DNA of 12,526 bases from Omnitrophica WOR_2 bacterium RIFCSPHIGHO2_02_FULL_52_10 (GTDB lineage Bacteria > Omnitrophota > Gorgyraeia > Zapsychrales > Zapsychraceae): contig MHGR01000001.1 in assembly GCA_001805655.1 (NCBI GenBank), positions 1-12,526 on the forward strand, read 5' to 3'. This document shows, one piece after another, positions 1-6,643 of this stretch; the stretch's first letter is position 1, and every line of letters begins with the position of its first letter. The position numbers and the translations under genes were made by a program. Under the pieces are notes generated by a model that made no database searches, was not told the origin of the DNA, and worked only from the letters and a program-made list of their open reading frames with translations.

Positions 1-335
1 CGCTGAGCATCTTTTTTCTCCCGATCCCTGCGGGCCCATTTATACCAGAAATCCAGGCCGATTTCGCCGATGGCCGCCAGATCGCTTTTATGCGCCCGTA
101 TCAATTCAACACATTCGCCGACCTGCGCCGGATCGGCATCCGAAGGGTGCATGCCCATGGCCAAATGGATTTTCGGCTGTCTTTTGGACTTTTTGATTTC
201 CAAATTTTTCCGGCAAGAAGCGGCATTGACGCTCACCGTCACAATGGCCTCAACACCCGCCCCGGCCGCATTGCTCAGGGCCTCATCAAGATTTTCAATA
301 TGATCCAAATGCGCGTGGGTGTCGATAATCGTCAT
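1..335 (-). CDS. tatD: TatD family metal-dependent hydrolase, 3' end cut off by window edge
   Basis: Only the first 111 residues are in the window; the family is usually about 255-265 residues, so more than half is missing. The N-terminus carries the TatD metal-binding signature DTHAHLD (H7, H9), then GMHP at 61-64 and GEIGLDFWY around residue 90, whose E91 is the next expected metal ligand. TatD proteins are TIM-barrel metal-dependent deoxyribonucleases/hydrolases, probably cytosolic; some members act on DNA ends, and the true substrate here is unknown. The ATG at 335 gives the family-typical start MTIIDTHAHLD. An in-frame ATG at 380 would add 15 residues encoded by heptamer-like repeats and is rejected. 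I see no clear Shine-Dalgarno sequence. It follows dtd after 79 bases on the same strand and is probably cotranscribed with it. Confidence 0.93.
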   Translation of the reverse strand, partial: MTIIDTHAHLDHIENLDEALSNAAGAGVEAIVTVSVNAASCRKNLEIKKSKRQPKIHLAMGMHPSDADPAQVGECVELIRAHKSDLAAIGEIGLDFWYKWARRDREKKDAQ

Positions 336-346
336 GCTATGTGGTG

Positions 347-377
347 GCTCGTCACCCGTGTCCCGTGCCTCGTGAAC
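347..377. repeat. Short heptamer-phased repeat (CGTGNNN type) in the dtd-tatD gap
   Basis: Read on the plus strand, the units GCTCGTC, ACCCGTG, TCCCGTG and CCTCGTG follow each other with an exact 7-base period. Rotated, this gives successive CGTGTCC, CGTGCCT and CGTGAAC. The same CGTGNNN motif with the same period occurs upstream of dnaE. The repeat lies between the dtd stop and the tatD start and produces a spurious in-frame N-terminal extension of tatD. It is short and degenerate, so the call rests on the period and on the resemblance to the other site. Confidence 0.5.
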
Positions 378-414
378 CATTTATTAAATCATACTGCGGG
401 CCACGGGCCGCTGG

Positions 415-858
415 TCACGAGCGACTATCCAAGATAAAAGTCACCGGCCCGTCATTGGTCAGCGCCACATCCATCATGGCACGGAACTTCCCCGTTTCCA
501 CCTTTATGTTTTGGCCGCGCAGCTCCTGAACAAAACGACTATAAAGCTTTTCCCCCTTTTGGGGTTCGGCCGCCCCGTCAAACGACGGGCGGCGGCCCTT
601 GCGGCAATCGCCGTACAACGTGAACTGGGAAACAACGAGGATCTGCGCGCCGATCTCGGACAAAGACAGGTTCATTTTCCCGTTCGCATCCTCGAATATC
701 CGTATTTGCGCGACCTTTTGCGCCAAATAAACGGCATCCTCCTCGGTGTCGCCCTTGCCTACACCGACGAAGACCAGCATGCCGCGGCCGATCCGGCCGA
801 CCACCTCCCCATCGACCCGGACCTCCGCCTGACTGACCCTCTGCACGACGACTTTCAT
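415..858 (-). CDS. dtd: D-aminoacyl-tRNA deacylase
   Basis: Dtd hydrolyses the ester bond of D-aminoacyl-tRNAs (and glycyl-tRNA-Ala), recycling tRNA that carries the wrong stereoisomer. It is a cytosolic homodimer. The 147-residue length fits the family. The two signature motifs are present: SQFTLYGD at 77-84 and NDGPVT at 135-140, whose Gly137-Pro138 is the cross-subunit Gly-cisPro element that gives chiral selectivity. The N-terminus [13 protein letters not shown] is typical, so the ATG at 858 is well supported although no strong Shine-Dalgarno sequence precedes it. It is the first gene after a consensus-like promoter and a structured leader of about 140 bases, separate from the recO-ending operon upstream, and it is followed by tatD. 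Recognition is secure; its regulation is inferred. Confidence 0.97.
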   Translation of the reverse strand: MKVVVQRVSQAEVRVDGEVVGRIGRGMLVFVGVGKGDTEEDAVYLAQKVAQIRIFEDANGKMNLSLSEIGAQILVVSQFTLYGDCRKGRRPSFDGAAEPQKGEKLYSRFVQELRGQNIKVETGKFRAMMDVALTNDGPVTFILDSRS

Positions 859-892
859 GAGATCGGATGACCGTGTATTACGGGATTGATAA

Positions 893-998
893 TATTGACG
901 TCCGTATAGATAATGGAACCTTTGCGGACGTCAATACTGCCACCGCTCCAACGAGTTGTGAAAGATGCACTGGTTCCATTACTAATGCGGTGGTCTGT
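893..998 (-). ncRNA. Candidate structured RNA: two hairpins with a 10-bp kissing-loop complementarity, in the dtd leader
   Basis: Reading the minus-strand transcript from the predicted start near 998, three perfect complementarities occur. CCACCGC (993-987) pairs with GCGGTGG (946-940); TATTGACGTCCG (936-925) pairs with CGGACGTCAATA (904-893); TAATGGAACC (981-972) pairs with GGTTCCATTA (920-911). The last pair joins the 40-base loop of the first hairpin to the 20-base loop of the second, so the arms interlock in the order A B A' C B' C'. A 12-bp and a 10-bp perfect match within about 100 bases are unlikely by chance. The element ends about 34 bases before the dtd start codon. It could be a cis-acting switch, a small RNA or a mobile palindromic element. 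I do not recognise a known riboswitch or T-box consensus. The structure is seen in the sequence; any function is inference. Confidence 0.5.
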
Positions 999-1004
999 AG
1001 TATG

Positions 1005-1033
1005 ATTATAGAGGGTCTGCGCTCCGCGGTCAA
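1005..1033 (-). promoter_or_regulatory. Sigma70-type promoter for the dtd-tatD unit
   Basis: On the minus strand TTGACC (1033-1028) and a perfect TATAAT (1010-1005) are separated by exactly 17 bases. The -35 box begins only 6 bases after the recO stop codon. The expected start of transcription is near A998, which leaves a leader of about 140 bases before dtd. The match is strong, but no expression data are available. Confidence 0.75.
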
Positions 1034-1039
1034 ACTGCG

Positions 1040-1771
1040 CTAAAGGTATTTCGTGGTCCGTATATTTCTCCCCAGATGGTACACTAAAAAACTATTCAGC
1101 AGGTATTTTAATTCCTTGCGCACGGAATGGGTCAAACCCAGCCGCAGGCTTTTCATCCAGTCGTTTTGCTCAATATGTAAAATGGACGCAACCGTCCCTT
1201 TGGAGATCACGGTGAAATCGGTTTCGCCGGAGGGACAATCCCCGCAGATCAGTCCCCCTGATTTGAGGCTGAAGCGCGCATCGCCGCGGACTTCCCGGCG
1301 GCATTTCAGGCAGGTGTCGATATGGGGCCGGAAGCCCGAAAGGGAAAGAACCTTGATCTGGAGAATATGGACAAGTTTATCGATGTCACCGGCCGTTTCC
1401 AGCGCCTGCAGATAATCCAGCATCAAAAGATAGATTTTTTTATTTGGCTGCTCGGACGGCATGACCGTGTCGACCAGCTCCAGCATGTAATTCGCGGCCA
1501 TCGTGCGTCTGTAATCCTCGCGGATGGAAAAAAAGTATTGGACCAGGTCGCACTGGCTGACCAGATGCAGGTCCGACCGGCTGTACTGATAGTAGACGAT
1601 GTCATTGACCGTGAACTTGTCCGCGCTGCTGCCGAACTTGCGGGGCTCCTTGCGGATGCCCTTCAGCACCCCTTTGACCTTGCCGTGGCTTTTGGTGTAA
1701 AAAGTCACAATGCGGCTGGTTTCGCGAAAATCAAAACTCTTGATTACGATTCCTTCGGTATGGATGATCAT
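1040..1771 (-). CDS. recO: DNA repair protein RecO
   Basis: RecO works with RecR (and RecF) to load RecA onto SSB-coated single-stranded DNA in gap repair, and it can anneal complementary strands. From the chosen ATG the protein has 243 residues, normal for the family. It begins MIIHTEGIVIKSFDFRETSRI, the typical N-terminal OB-fold (about 1-80), followed by a helical domain. A zinc-finger-like CxxC pair is present at C154/C157 and C176/C179. An in-frame GTG at 1837 would add 22 residues overlapping the end of ybeY and running through a GC-rich repeat; I reject it because the homologous start is at 1771, where AGGG lies 7 bases upstream. It is the last gene of the operon that begins at hisS. 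The next promoter starts right after its stop codon. Confidence 0.95.
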   Translation of the reverse strand: MIIHTEGIVIKSFDFRETSRIVTFYTKSHGKVKGVLKGIRKEPRKFGSSADKFTVNDIVYYQYSRSDLHLVSQCDLVQYFFSIREDYRRTMAANYMLELVDTVMPSEQPNKKIYLLMLDYLQALETAGDIDKLVHILQIKVLSLSGFRPHIDTCLKCRREVRGDARFSLKSGGLICGDCPSGETDFTVISKGTVASILHIEQNDWMKSLRLGLTHSVRKELKYLLNSFLVYHLGRNIRTTKYL

Positions 1772-1794
1772 TGTCTCGCCCTGCGTGCCTCTTT

Positions 1795-1828
1795 CGCGCC
1801 GTAGCTCATGCTCGGCGCGCCGTGCTAC
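1795..1828. repeat. GC-rich repeat/hairpin between ybeY and recO
   Basis: The octamer CGCGCCGT occurs twice in direct orientation (1795-1802 and 1816-1823), 21 bases apart, which is three heptamers. GTAGC (1801-1805) can pair with GCTAC (1824-1828), enclosing the 10-base self-complementary CGGCGCGCCG. The element overlaps the ybeY stop codon and sits just upstream of recO, where it creates a false N-terminal extension. It may be a degenerate relative of the heptamer repeats elsewhere in the window. Confidence 0.4.
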
Positions 1829-2304
1829 AGCACACACTGCTTGATTTTCGCGCCTAGATAATCCAGCAAGGCCTGTTCCTTGCCTCTCATTTTCTTAATA
1901 TCCTGAGGTTTATGGTCATCAAATCCCCGCAGGTGCAGGATGCCGTGGATCAAATACAGGACGATCTCCCGTGAACGCCCGGTGGAATAGATCTTTGCGT
2001 TTTGCACGGCCGCGTCCGTTGAGATGATAATGTCACCGCAGAGCGTCCTCTTGGTCTTGACGTGCCGCTCGTTTTGGGAAGAAGGCTCGTAGGCAAAGGC
2101 CAAAACATCTGTCGCGTGATCACGGCGCAGGTATTTCCTGTTGAGTCCCCTTATCCTTTGACGGGTGACAAAAACAACCGAAAGTTCCGCGCTGCGGATC
2201 CCCTCGCGGCGCAGAATGGCCTTTGCGATTTTGTGTATCTGGGGTGCATTCAGGGGTATGGTCTTCTGCAGGTCTTTGAGCGTGATATCCAGGGAAGGTC
2301 GCAT
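1825..2304 (-). CDS. ybeY: Endoribonuclease YbeY (rRNA maturation factor)
   Basis: YbeY is a single-strand-specific, zinc-dependent endoribonuclease needed for 16S rRNA 3'-end maturation and 70S ribosome quality control. The 159 residues fit the family (about 150-180). The metal-site motif HGILHLRGFDDH spans residues 120-131, giving H120, H124 and H131. The usual pattern is HxxxHxxxxxH, so this copy has one extra residue (Asp-Asp) before the last histidine; D129 or D130 may be a ligand instead. The conserved LNRKYLRRDHATDVLAF segment at about 54-70 also matches the family. The start codon lies 2 bases after the stop of the upstream HD-phosphohydrolase gene, implying translational coupling, and no strong ribosome binding site is visible. 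Its place in a phoH-pgpH-ybeY series supports the call. Confidence 0.95.
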   Translation of the reverse strand: MRPSLDITLKDLQKTIPLNAPQIHKIAKAILRREGIRSAELSVVFVTRQRIRGLNRKYLRRDHATDVLAFAYEPSSQNERHVKTKRTLCGDIIISTDAAVQNAKIYSTGRSREIVLYLIHGILHLRGFDDHKPQDIKKMRGKEQALLDYLGAKIKQCVL

Positions 2305-2306
2305 GC

Positions 2307-3704
2307 TCAGGAAGACGAGCCGGCCGGACCGCCGTTTTTCTTCTCGGGGTATTTGATGCGCGCGTGGTACACGGCGCTCAAAATGCGTATGAACGTGGAT
2401 GAGATCTTCTCGATTTCCTTAAGGGTCAGGTTGCATTCGTCCAGCTGGCCGTCAATGAACTTGTTGTTCACGATTTTCTTGACGGTTTCTTCTATCCTCG
2501 TCGGCGTCGGTTCGTCCAGCGAGCGCGTGGCCCCCTCCACGGAGTCCGCCAACAACACAATGGCCGTTTCCTTCGTCTGGGGCTTGGGCCCGGGATAGCG
2601 GAAGTTTTCCTCACTGATGTTTTCCCCCTCTTCCGCCCCTTCGATCGCTTTCTGGTAGAAATAATAAATCAGGCTGGTCCCGTGATGCTGGGGAATAAAA
2701 TCAATGATGATCGGGTGCAGCTTATGCTTTTTGGCCAGTTCGATGCCCTCTTTAACATGATTCAGGATCACCAGCCGGCTCATGGACGGCTCGATGCGGT
2801 CGTGCTTGTTGTCCGAGTACATCTGATTTTCGGTAAAATAAACGGGTTTGACCACTTTCCCGATATCGTGATAATAGGCGCCCGCCCTGGTCAAGAGGGC
2901 ATTGGCGCCGATGGCGTCGGCCGCCGCTTCCGCAAGCTGGCTGACGGTCAGGCTGTGCTGCCACGTCCCCGGCGCGTCCTGCTGCATGCGCTTGAGGACC
3001 GGGCGGTTGCTGTCGGCAATCTCCAATAGGCTGAAATTCGTCAGGACGTTAAAGAAATGCTCAAAGAGTTTAAGCGTGGCCACCACGAGGAAAGCGGAAA
3101 TAAAACCGTTGGCCGTCAACGGATAGAGGTAATCCATATTGAATTTCCGGTCCATGAAGAGGGAAAAATCCGGATTCAAAAGCAGCAGACAGACCACATG
3201 GATCAGGCTGACAAACAGCCCCGCGCTGATCAATTGGTCGCGCGCGCGCGCGTCGCGTACCCCGTAGGCCCCGGTGAGGCTCCCCAGAAAAAAGGTCATC
3301 ATCATGCCGAAATCACCTTTGAGAACGGTGCTGACCAGCACGCTGGCGGCCAGGCTCATGATGAACACCAGATTCAGATCGTTGAACAACAGCATCGTCA
3401 GCATGGCGATCCCGGCAACCGGAATGTAATACGGTGGCCACGATGTGTAGTGAGAAATGATATGTGTGGTAAACAGGAGCAGGGACAACAACAACCCCAA
3501 GTGCAGGATTCTCTGATAGGACCCTTTTTGGCAGCACTTTAAGTGAAGACACAGAAAAAGCAGAAAGAACGGTAAAATGAGCAGATAGTTTATGTAATAG
3601 CAAAAGGCCGTCAAAAGCGCGACAACGGCGAACGTTAAGAGGATGCCGGCGATATTTTTCTGAATGTTCTCGCTAAACTTTGCTATCATGCTCATAGGCT
3701 TCAA
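2307..3704 (-). CDS. pgpH: PgpH-like 7TM-HD phosphohydrolase lacking the extracytoplasmic domain
   Basis: The N-terminal half has about eight hydrophobic segments (roughly 17-37, 38-55, 66-84, 92-108, 111-128, 132-148, 158-176, 193-213). A cytosolic HDIG domain follows, with H250, H279-D280 in YYHDIGK, H316, H340-H341 and D387. That is the metal-ligand set of PgpH, which hydrolyses cyclic di-AMP. Canonical family members are about 700-800 residues, because a large extracytoplasmic 7TMR-HDED domain follows the first membrane helix. This one has 465 residues and goes directly from the first helix to the 7TM block. The substrate is inferred from family and locus. The start is uncertain: TTG at 3704 has AGAGG 4 bases upstream, while ATGs at 3695 and 3689 are in frame. 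All overlap the end of phoH. The stop lies 2 bases before ybeY. Confidence 0.88.
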   Translation of the reverse strand: MKPMSMIAKFSENIQKNIAGILLTFAVVALLTAFCYYINYLLILPFFLLFLCLHLKCCQKGSYQRILHLGLLLSLLLFTTHIISHYTSWPPYYIPVAGIAMLTMLLFNDLNLVFIMSLAASVLVSTVLKGDFGMMMTFFLGSLTGAYGVRDARARDQLISAGLFVSLIHVVCLLLLNPDFSLFMDRKFNMDYLYPLTANGFISAFLVVATLKLFEHFFNVLTNFSLLEIADSNRPVLKRMQQDAPGTWQHSLTVSQLAEAAADAIGANALLTRAGAYYHDIGKVVKPVYFTENQMYSDNKHDRIEPSMSRLVILNHVKEGIELAKKHKLHPIIIDFIPQHHGTSLIYYFYQKAIEGAEEGENISEENFRYPGPKPQTKETAIVLLADSVEGATRSLDEPTPTRIEETVKKIVNNKFIDGQLDECNLTLKEIEKISSTFIRILSAVYHARIKYPEKKNGGPAGSSS

Positions 3705-4623
3705 TGATCCTCTGCACGAGCTCGTGCCGGACGACGTCTTCCCCGGTCAGGTGAACGAACTGGATCCCGCTGATCTCTTTCAGGACCCGCTCCGCGTCCG
3801 TAAGCCCGTTCTGCGTGCCTTTGGGCAAATCGCTTTGGGTGATATCCCCGGTAATGACCGTTTTTGAATCAAATCCTAAGCGCGTTAAAAACATTTTCAT
3901 CTGGAAGGGCGTGCTGTTCTGCGCTTCATCCAGAACCACAAAAGCATCGTTAAGAGTCCGCCCGCGCATGAACGCCAGCGGCGCCACTTCAATGATCCCC
4001 TGTTCCGTGAGTGCCTCAACTTTTTCCCCCTCAATCATGTCGTAAAGCGCGTCATAGAGGGGCCGCAGGTACGGAAGGACTTTTTCGACCATATCCCCCG
4101 GGATATACCCGAGATTCTCTCCCGCCTCAATGGCCGGCCGTGTCAAAATGATACGGCGCACCAACCCCTTTTTTAACGCATTGACGGCCATGGCCATGGC
4201 CAGATAGGTCTTGCCGGTCCCGGCGGGACCTATGCCAAACACAATATCATGGTGCTTGATGGCTTCGACATATTCAATCTGGCCCTTGGTTTTCGGGGTG
4301 ACCAGCATGCCCTTGACGGAAACATCGATCTTTTCCTTGGACAGCCTCTTGAAATCCACCCCTTCATCCGGCTGGGCGAGCTTCAGGGCATAAATCACAT
4401 CACGCGTTTTGATATCCGACCCGGCGTCAATCAGGCCCTTCAAATAATCAAACAGCTCGCAGGCCTTGTCGACTTGCCGGCGCTGGCCGGAAACTTTCAG
4501 GCCGAGGTGGTGCTGGACAATCGTGATATCAAGTTCCTTTTCAATGAGCTTCAAATTCTGGTCGTATTTACCGACAAGGATTTGCAAGTCCCGATTATTT
4601 TCAAGGTTTATCGTGCGTTCCAT
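3673..4623 (-). CDS. phoH: PhoH-like ATPase
   Basis: This is a cytosolic P-loop ATPase of the PhoH family, related to the helicase core of superfamily 1. Its exact role is not settled; it is often encoded beside ybeY, suggesting an RNA-related task. In 316 residues (normal length) I see an N-terminal KH-like/PhoH leader region to about 100, Walker A GPAGTGKT at 132-139, Walker B VVLDEAQN at 229-236, the sensor-like TGD at 258-260, and the family-typical ending DVVRHELVQRI near 296-306. The ATG at 4623 has GGAGGGG just upstream, with short spacing. It follows the LysM lipoprotein gene after 42 bases. Its last 32 bases overlap the beginning of the HD-phosphohydrolase gene, so the two are probably translationally coupled. 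Confidence 0.95.
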   Translation of the reverse strand: MERTINLENNRDLQILVGKYDQNLKLIEKELDITIVQHHLGLKVSGQRRQVDKACELFDYLKGLIDAGSDIKTRDVIYALKLAQPDEGVDFKRLSKEKIDVSVKGMLVTPKTKGQIEYVEAIKHHDIVFGIGPAGTGKTYLAMAMAVNALKKGLVRRIILTRPAIEAGENLGYIPGDMVEKVLPYLRPLYDALYDMIEGEKVEALTEQGIIEVAPLAFMRGRTLNDAFVVLDEAQNSTPFQMKMFLTRLGFDSKTVITGDITQSDLPKGTQNGLTDAERVLKEISGIQFVHLTGEDVVRHELVQRIIEAYEHDSKV

Positions 4624-4665
4624 ACCCCTCCGTTTGGTTTATGGCAGGAATGATATTGGGACCAT

Positions 4666-5247
4666 TTAGTCCATGGGGATTTGAATGACCGTTCCCGGTT
4701 TGATCTTGTCGGGGCTGTCGAGAACGTCCCTGTTGGCGTCATAAATCCTGGGCCACTTGCTGTAGGAGTCATAGAACTTCTTGGAGATCTTCTGCAGCGT
4801 GTCGTCCTTTTGGATGGTATATGGAGTGGCTGACGGTTGTGCCGCGCTGGGCTGGGATGCATAGCCGGCGGAAGGTTCTTCTTCGATGACTCTGGACTCC
4901 TTCGGGGGGACCATAAATTCCGGTTCTTCTTCATAATATTCGTCACCCGCGTCCGTGTCCTGAGCAGCCTCGGCATCGGATGGCTCAACCATGACCGATT
5001 CCTCGTCTTCCCCCGCCACTTTCGAAACCTCAAGCACGTAGATTTTGCGCGTCTTGCGGAAATCGCTGCGGTCCTCAGGCTGGGGCGTTCCGGCAAGGTA
5101 ACCGGCGTTCCCCTCGCTCATGTCCTGGTCAACGCGGTCCCTGATTTCGGTGTACCTGCGCACTTCGACGTCCTTGGTCGAGGCACACCCATAAATTACC
5201 ATGACTCCCATCGTTACACTCAATACCTTCCATACATTCTTAAGCAT
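4666..5247 (-). CDS. LysM-domain lipoprotein
   Basis: A short basic N-terminus and hydrophobic stretch (about 5-19) end in a lipobox-like VIYGC with C21 as the lipidation site, so the protein is probably exported and anchored in a membrane facing the periplasm. Residues 30-140 are hydrophilic, very acidic in the middle (runs of Asp/Glu around 77-125), then Ser/Ala/Pro/Gln-rich, and look like an unstructured linker. Residues 143-191 form one LysM repeat: YTIQKDDTLQKISKKFYDSY and, at the end, KIKPGTVIQIP. LysM binds N-acetylglucosamine-containing polymers such as peptidoglycan. No catalytic domain is present, so it may act as a wall-binding tether. The ATG at 5247 has AAAGGAG 6 bases upstream and overlaps the last codons of aspS by 8 bases, indicating coupling. 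I do not recognise a specific named gene. Confidence 0.88.
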   Translation of the reverse strand: MLKNVWKVLSVTMGVMVIYGCASTKDVEVRRYTEIRDRVDQDMSEGNAGYLAGTPQPEDRSDFRKTRKIYVLEVSKVAGEDEESVMVEPSDAEAAQDTDAGDEYYEEEPEFMVPPKESRVIEEEPSAGYASQPSAAQPSATPYTIQKDDTLQKISKKFYDSYSKWPRIYDANRDVLDSPDKIKPGTVIQIPMD

Positions 5248-6640
5248 CCCTGTCTCCTTTGTTAACCATCATTAAACCTAATTCATTCAATTGCGCGGCG
5301 TCAATTTCAGACGGCGCATTGGTCATCAAGCAACTTCCCTTCTGCGTTTTCGGGAACGCAATCGTATCCCTGATGGAATCCGCTCCCGTCAGGATTGCCG
5401 CCAGCCGGTCGATCCCGTAAGCCGCGCCGGCATGCGGCGGGGCCCCATATTCAAAGGCCTTAAGGAGAAACCCGAACCGCTCTTCAGCCTCCTGCTTATT
5501 TAGGCCTATTATATCAAATATTTTCTTTTGCATATTTTTTTTATGGATGCGAATCGAACCGCTGCCGAGCTCGCTTCCGTTGAGCACCAGGTCATAGGAA
5601 TTGGCCCGAACCTTGCCGTACTGCCCGCTTTCTAGAAAATGCATGTCCTCGGCCTTGATGGAAGTGAAGGGATGGTGCTCACTCTCCCAGCGTCTTTCCT
5701 CTTCATTATATTTAAACATCGGGAAGTCTATAATCCAGACAAAGGCGTAATCAACGCCGTCTACTCTCAGGTCCGGCTTGTCGCTCTTATACTTCTGCTG
5801 GGCCTCAGCGTAGGTCATGCGCCGAAACGGTGTCGGAATGTCGATGCCTTTGACTTCCTTAAAGACGGCTTTGAAGATATTTTCCGTGACGGCATAAACG
5901 TCCTCCTCGGTCACAAACGACATCTCCATGTCCAGCTGCGTGAATTCGGGCTGGCGGTCGGCGCGCAAATCCTCGTCCCGGAAACATTTGACGATTTGAT
6001 AATAACGGTCGACTCCGGAAACCATCAATATCTGTTTGAATAACTGCGGCGATTGCGGCAGGGCAAAAAAATGGCCGAGATTCAGGCGCGCGGGAACGAG
6101 AAAATCCCTCGCCCCCTCTGGCGTTGATTTTGTCAGAACCGGCGTCTCGACTTCCAGAAACTGTTGACTGTCAAGATATCTGCGGATTACGGCGCACATT
6201 TTATGGCGCAATTCAAGCGCCTTGAATACCTTCCGGCGGCGCAGGTCGAGGTAACGGTAGGTCAGCCGCAATTCTTCCGCCGCTTCCACGGTGTCATCGA
6301 TCTCGAAAACCGGAACCTCGCTGGGGTTGAGAATTTCAAGCTTTTCGGCGCAGACCTCGATGGCGCCGGTCGGGATGTCCTGGTTCACCATTTTCGCGGG
6401 GCGGACAGCAACCTTGCCGGTCACCTGAATCACGAATTCCGGCCCGAGCTTTTGCGCGGTATCATGCGCGCCCTTGCTGACCGAAGGGACAAAAACAACC
6501 TGGGTCATACCATACCGGTCGCGGACATCGATAAAGATCAACTTCCCGTGGTCGCGTCGGGCCGCAACCCACCCGCACAGGGTGACTTCCTTGTCCCCGT
6601 GCTCTTTTCTCAATTCCCCGCACGTATGCGTTCTCAGCAT
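5240..6640 (-). CDS. aspS: Aspartyl-tRNA synthetase, bacterial type but lacking the GAD domain
   Basis: This class II synthetase charges tRNA with aspartate. Domains seen: an N-terminal OB-fold anticodon-binding domain (about 15-105, GWVAARRDHGKLIFIDVRDR), motif 1 FLEVETPVL at 161-169, motif 2 FRDEDLRADRQPEFTQLDME at 220-239, and motif 3 with GIDRL at 409-413, preceded by APPHAG. The length is 466 residues, while bacterial AspRS is usually about 580-600. The missing part is the GAD insertion: SDKPDLR (286-292) runs straight into VDGVDYAFVWIIDFP. The flanks are intact and in frame. H31 is the residue associated with non-discriminating AspRS in Pseudomonas, whereas the K at 83 is more like discriminating enzymes, so specificity for tRNA-Asn is uncertain. 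The start codon lies 3 bases after the hisS stop. Confidence 0.96.
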   Translation of the reverse strand: MLRTHTCGELRKEHGDKEVTLCGWVAARRDHGKLIFIDVRDRYGMTQVVFVPSVSKGAHDTAQKLGPEFVIQVTGKVAVRPAKMVNQDIPTGAIEVCAEKLEILNPSEVPVFEIDDTVEAAEELRLTYRYLDLRRRKVFKALELRHKMCAVIRRYLDSQQFLEVETPVLTKSTPEGARDFLVPARLNLGHFFALPQSPQLFKQILMVSGVDRYYQIVKCFRDEDLRADRQPEFTQLDMEMSFVTEEDVYAVTENIFKAVFKEVKGIDIPTPFRRMTYAEAQQKYKSDKPDLRVDGVDYAFVWIIDFPMFKYNEEERRWESEHHPFTSIKAEDMHFLESGQYGKVRANSYDLVLNGSELGSGSIRIHKKNMQKKIFDIIGLNKQEAEERFGFLLKAFEYGAPPHAGAAYGIDRLAAILTGADSIRDTIAFPKTQKGSCLMTNAPSEIDAAQLNELGLMMVNKGDRDA

Positions 6641-6643
6641 TTT

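Noticed and set aside
336..380. 15-residue N-terminal extension of TatD
   Set aside because: It is encoded by heptamer-like repeat DNA; the metal-binding start MTIIDTHAHLD is typical for the family.
859..1039. T-box or known riboswitch upstream of dtd
   Set aside because: I could not find the T-box core sequence or any riboswitch consensus I know, and no terminator/antiterminator pair is present.
867..1043. A 58-codon plus-strand ORF filling the recO-dtd gap, with a CERC motif
   Set aside because: The gap is also open in minus-strand frames, and the ORF reads through the promoter and inverted arms of the structured leader. There is no proper ribosome binding site and no family is recognised. 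It is better explained by the RNA structure.
1772..1837. N-terminal extension of RecO from a GTG start
   Set aside because: It overlaps ybeY, is encoded by GC-rich repeat sequence, and the family start MIIHTEGIVIKS is at 1771 with a Shine-Dalgarno-like AGGG.
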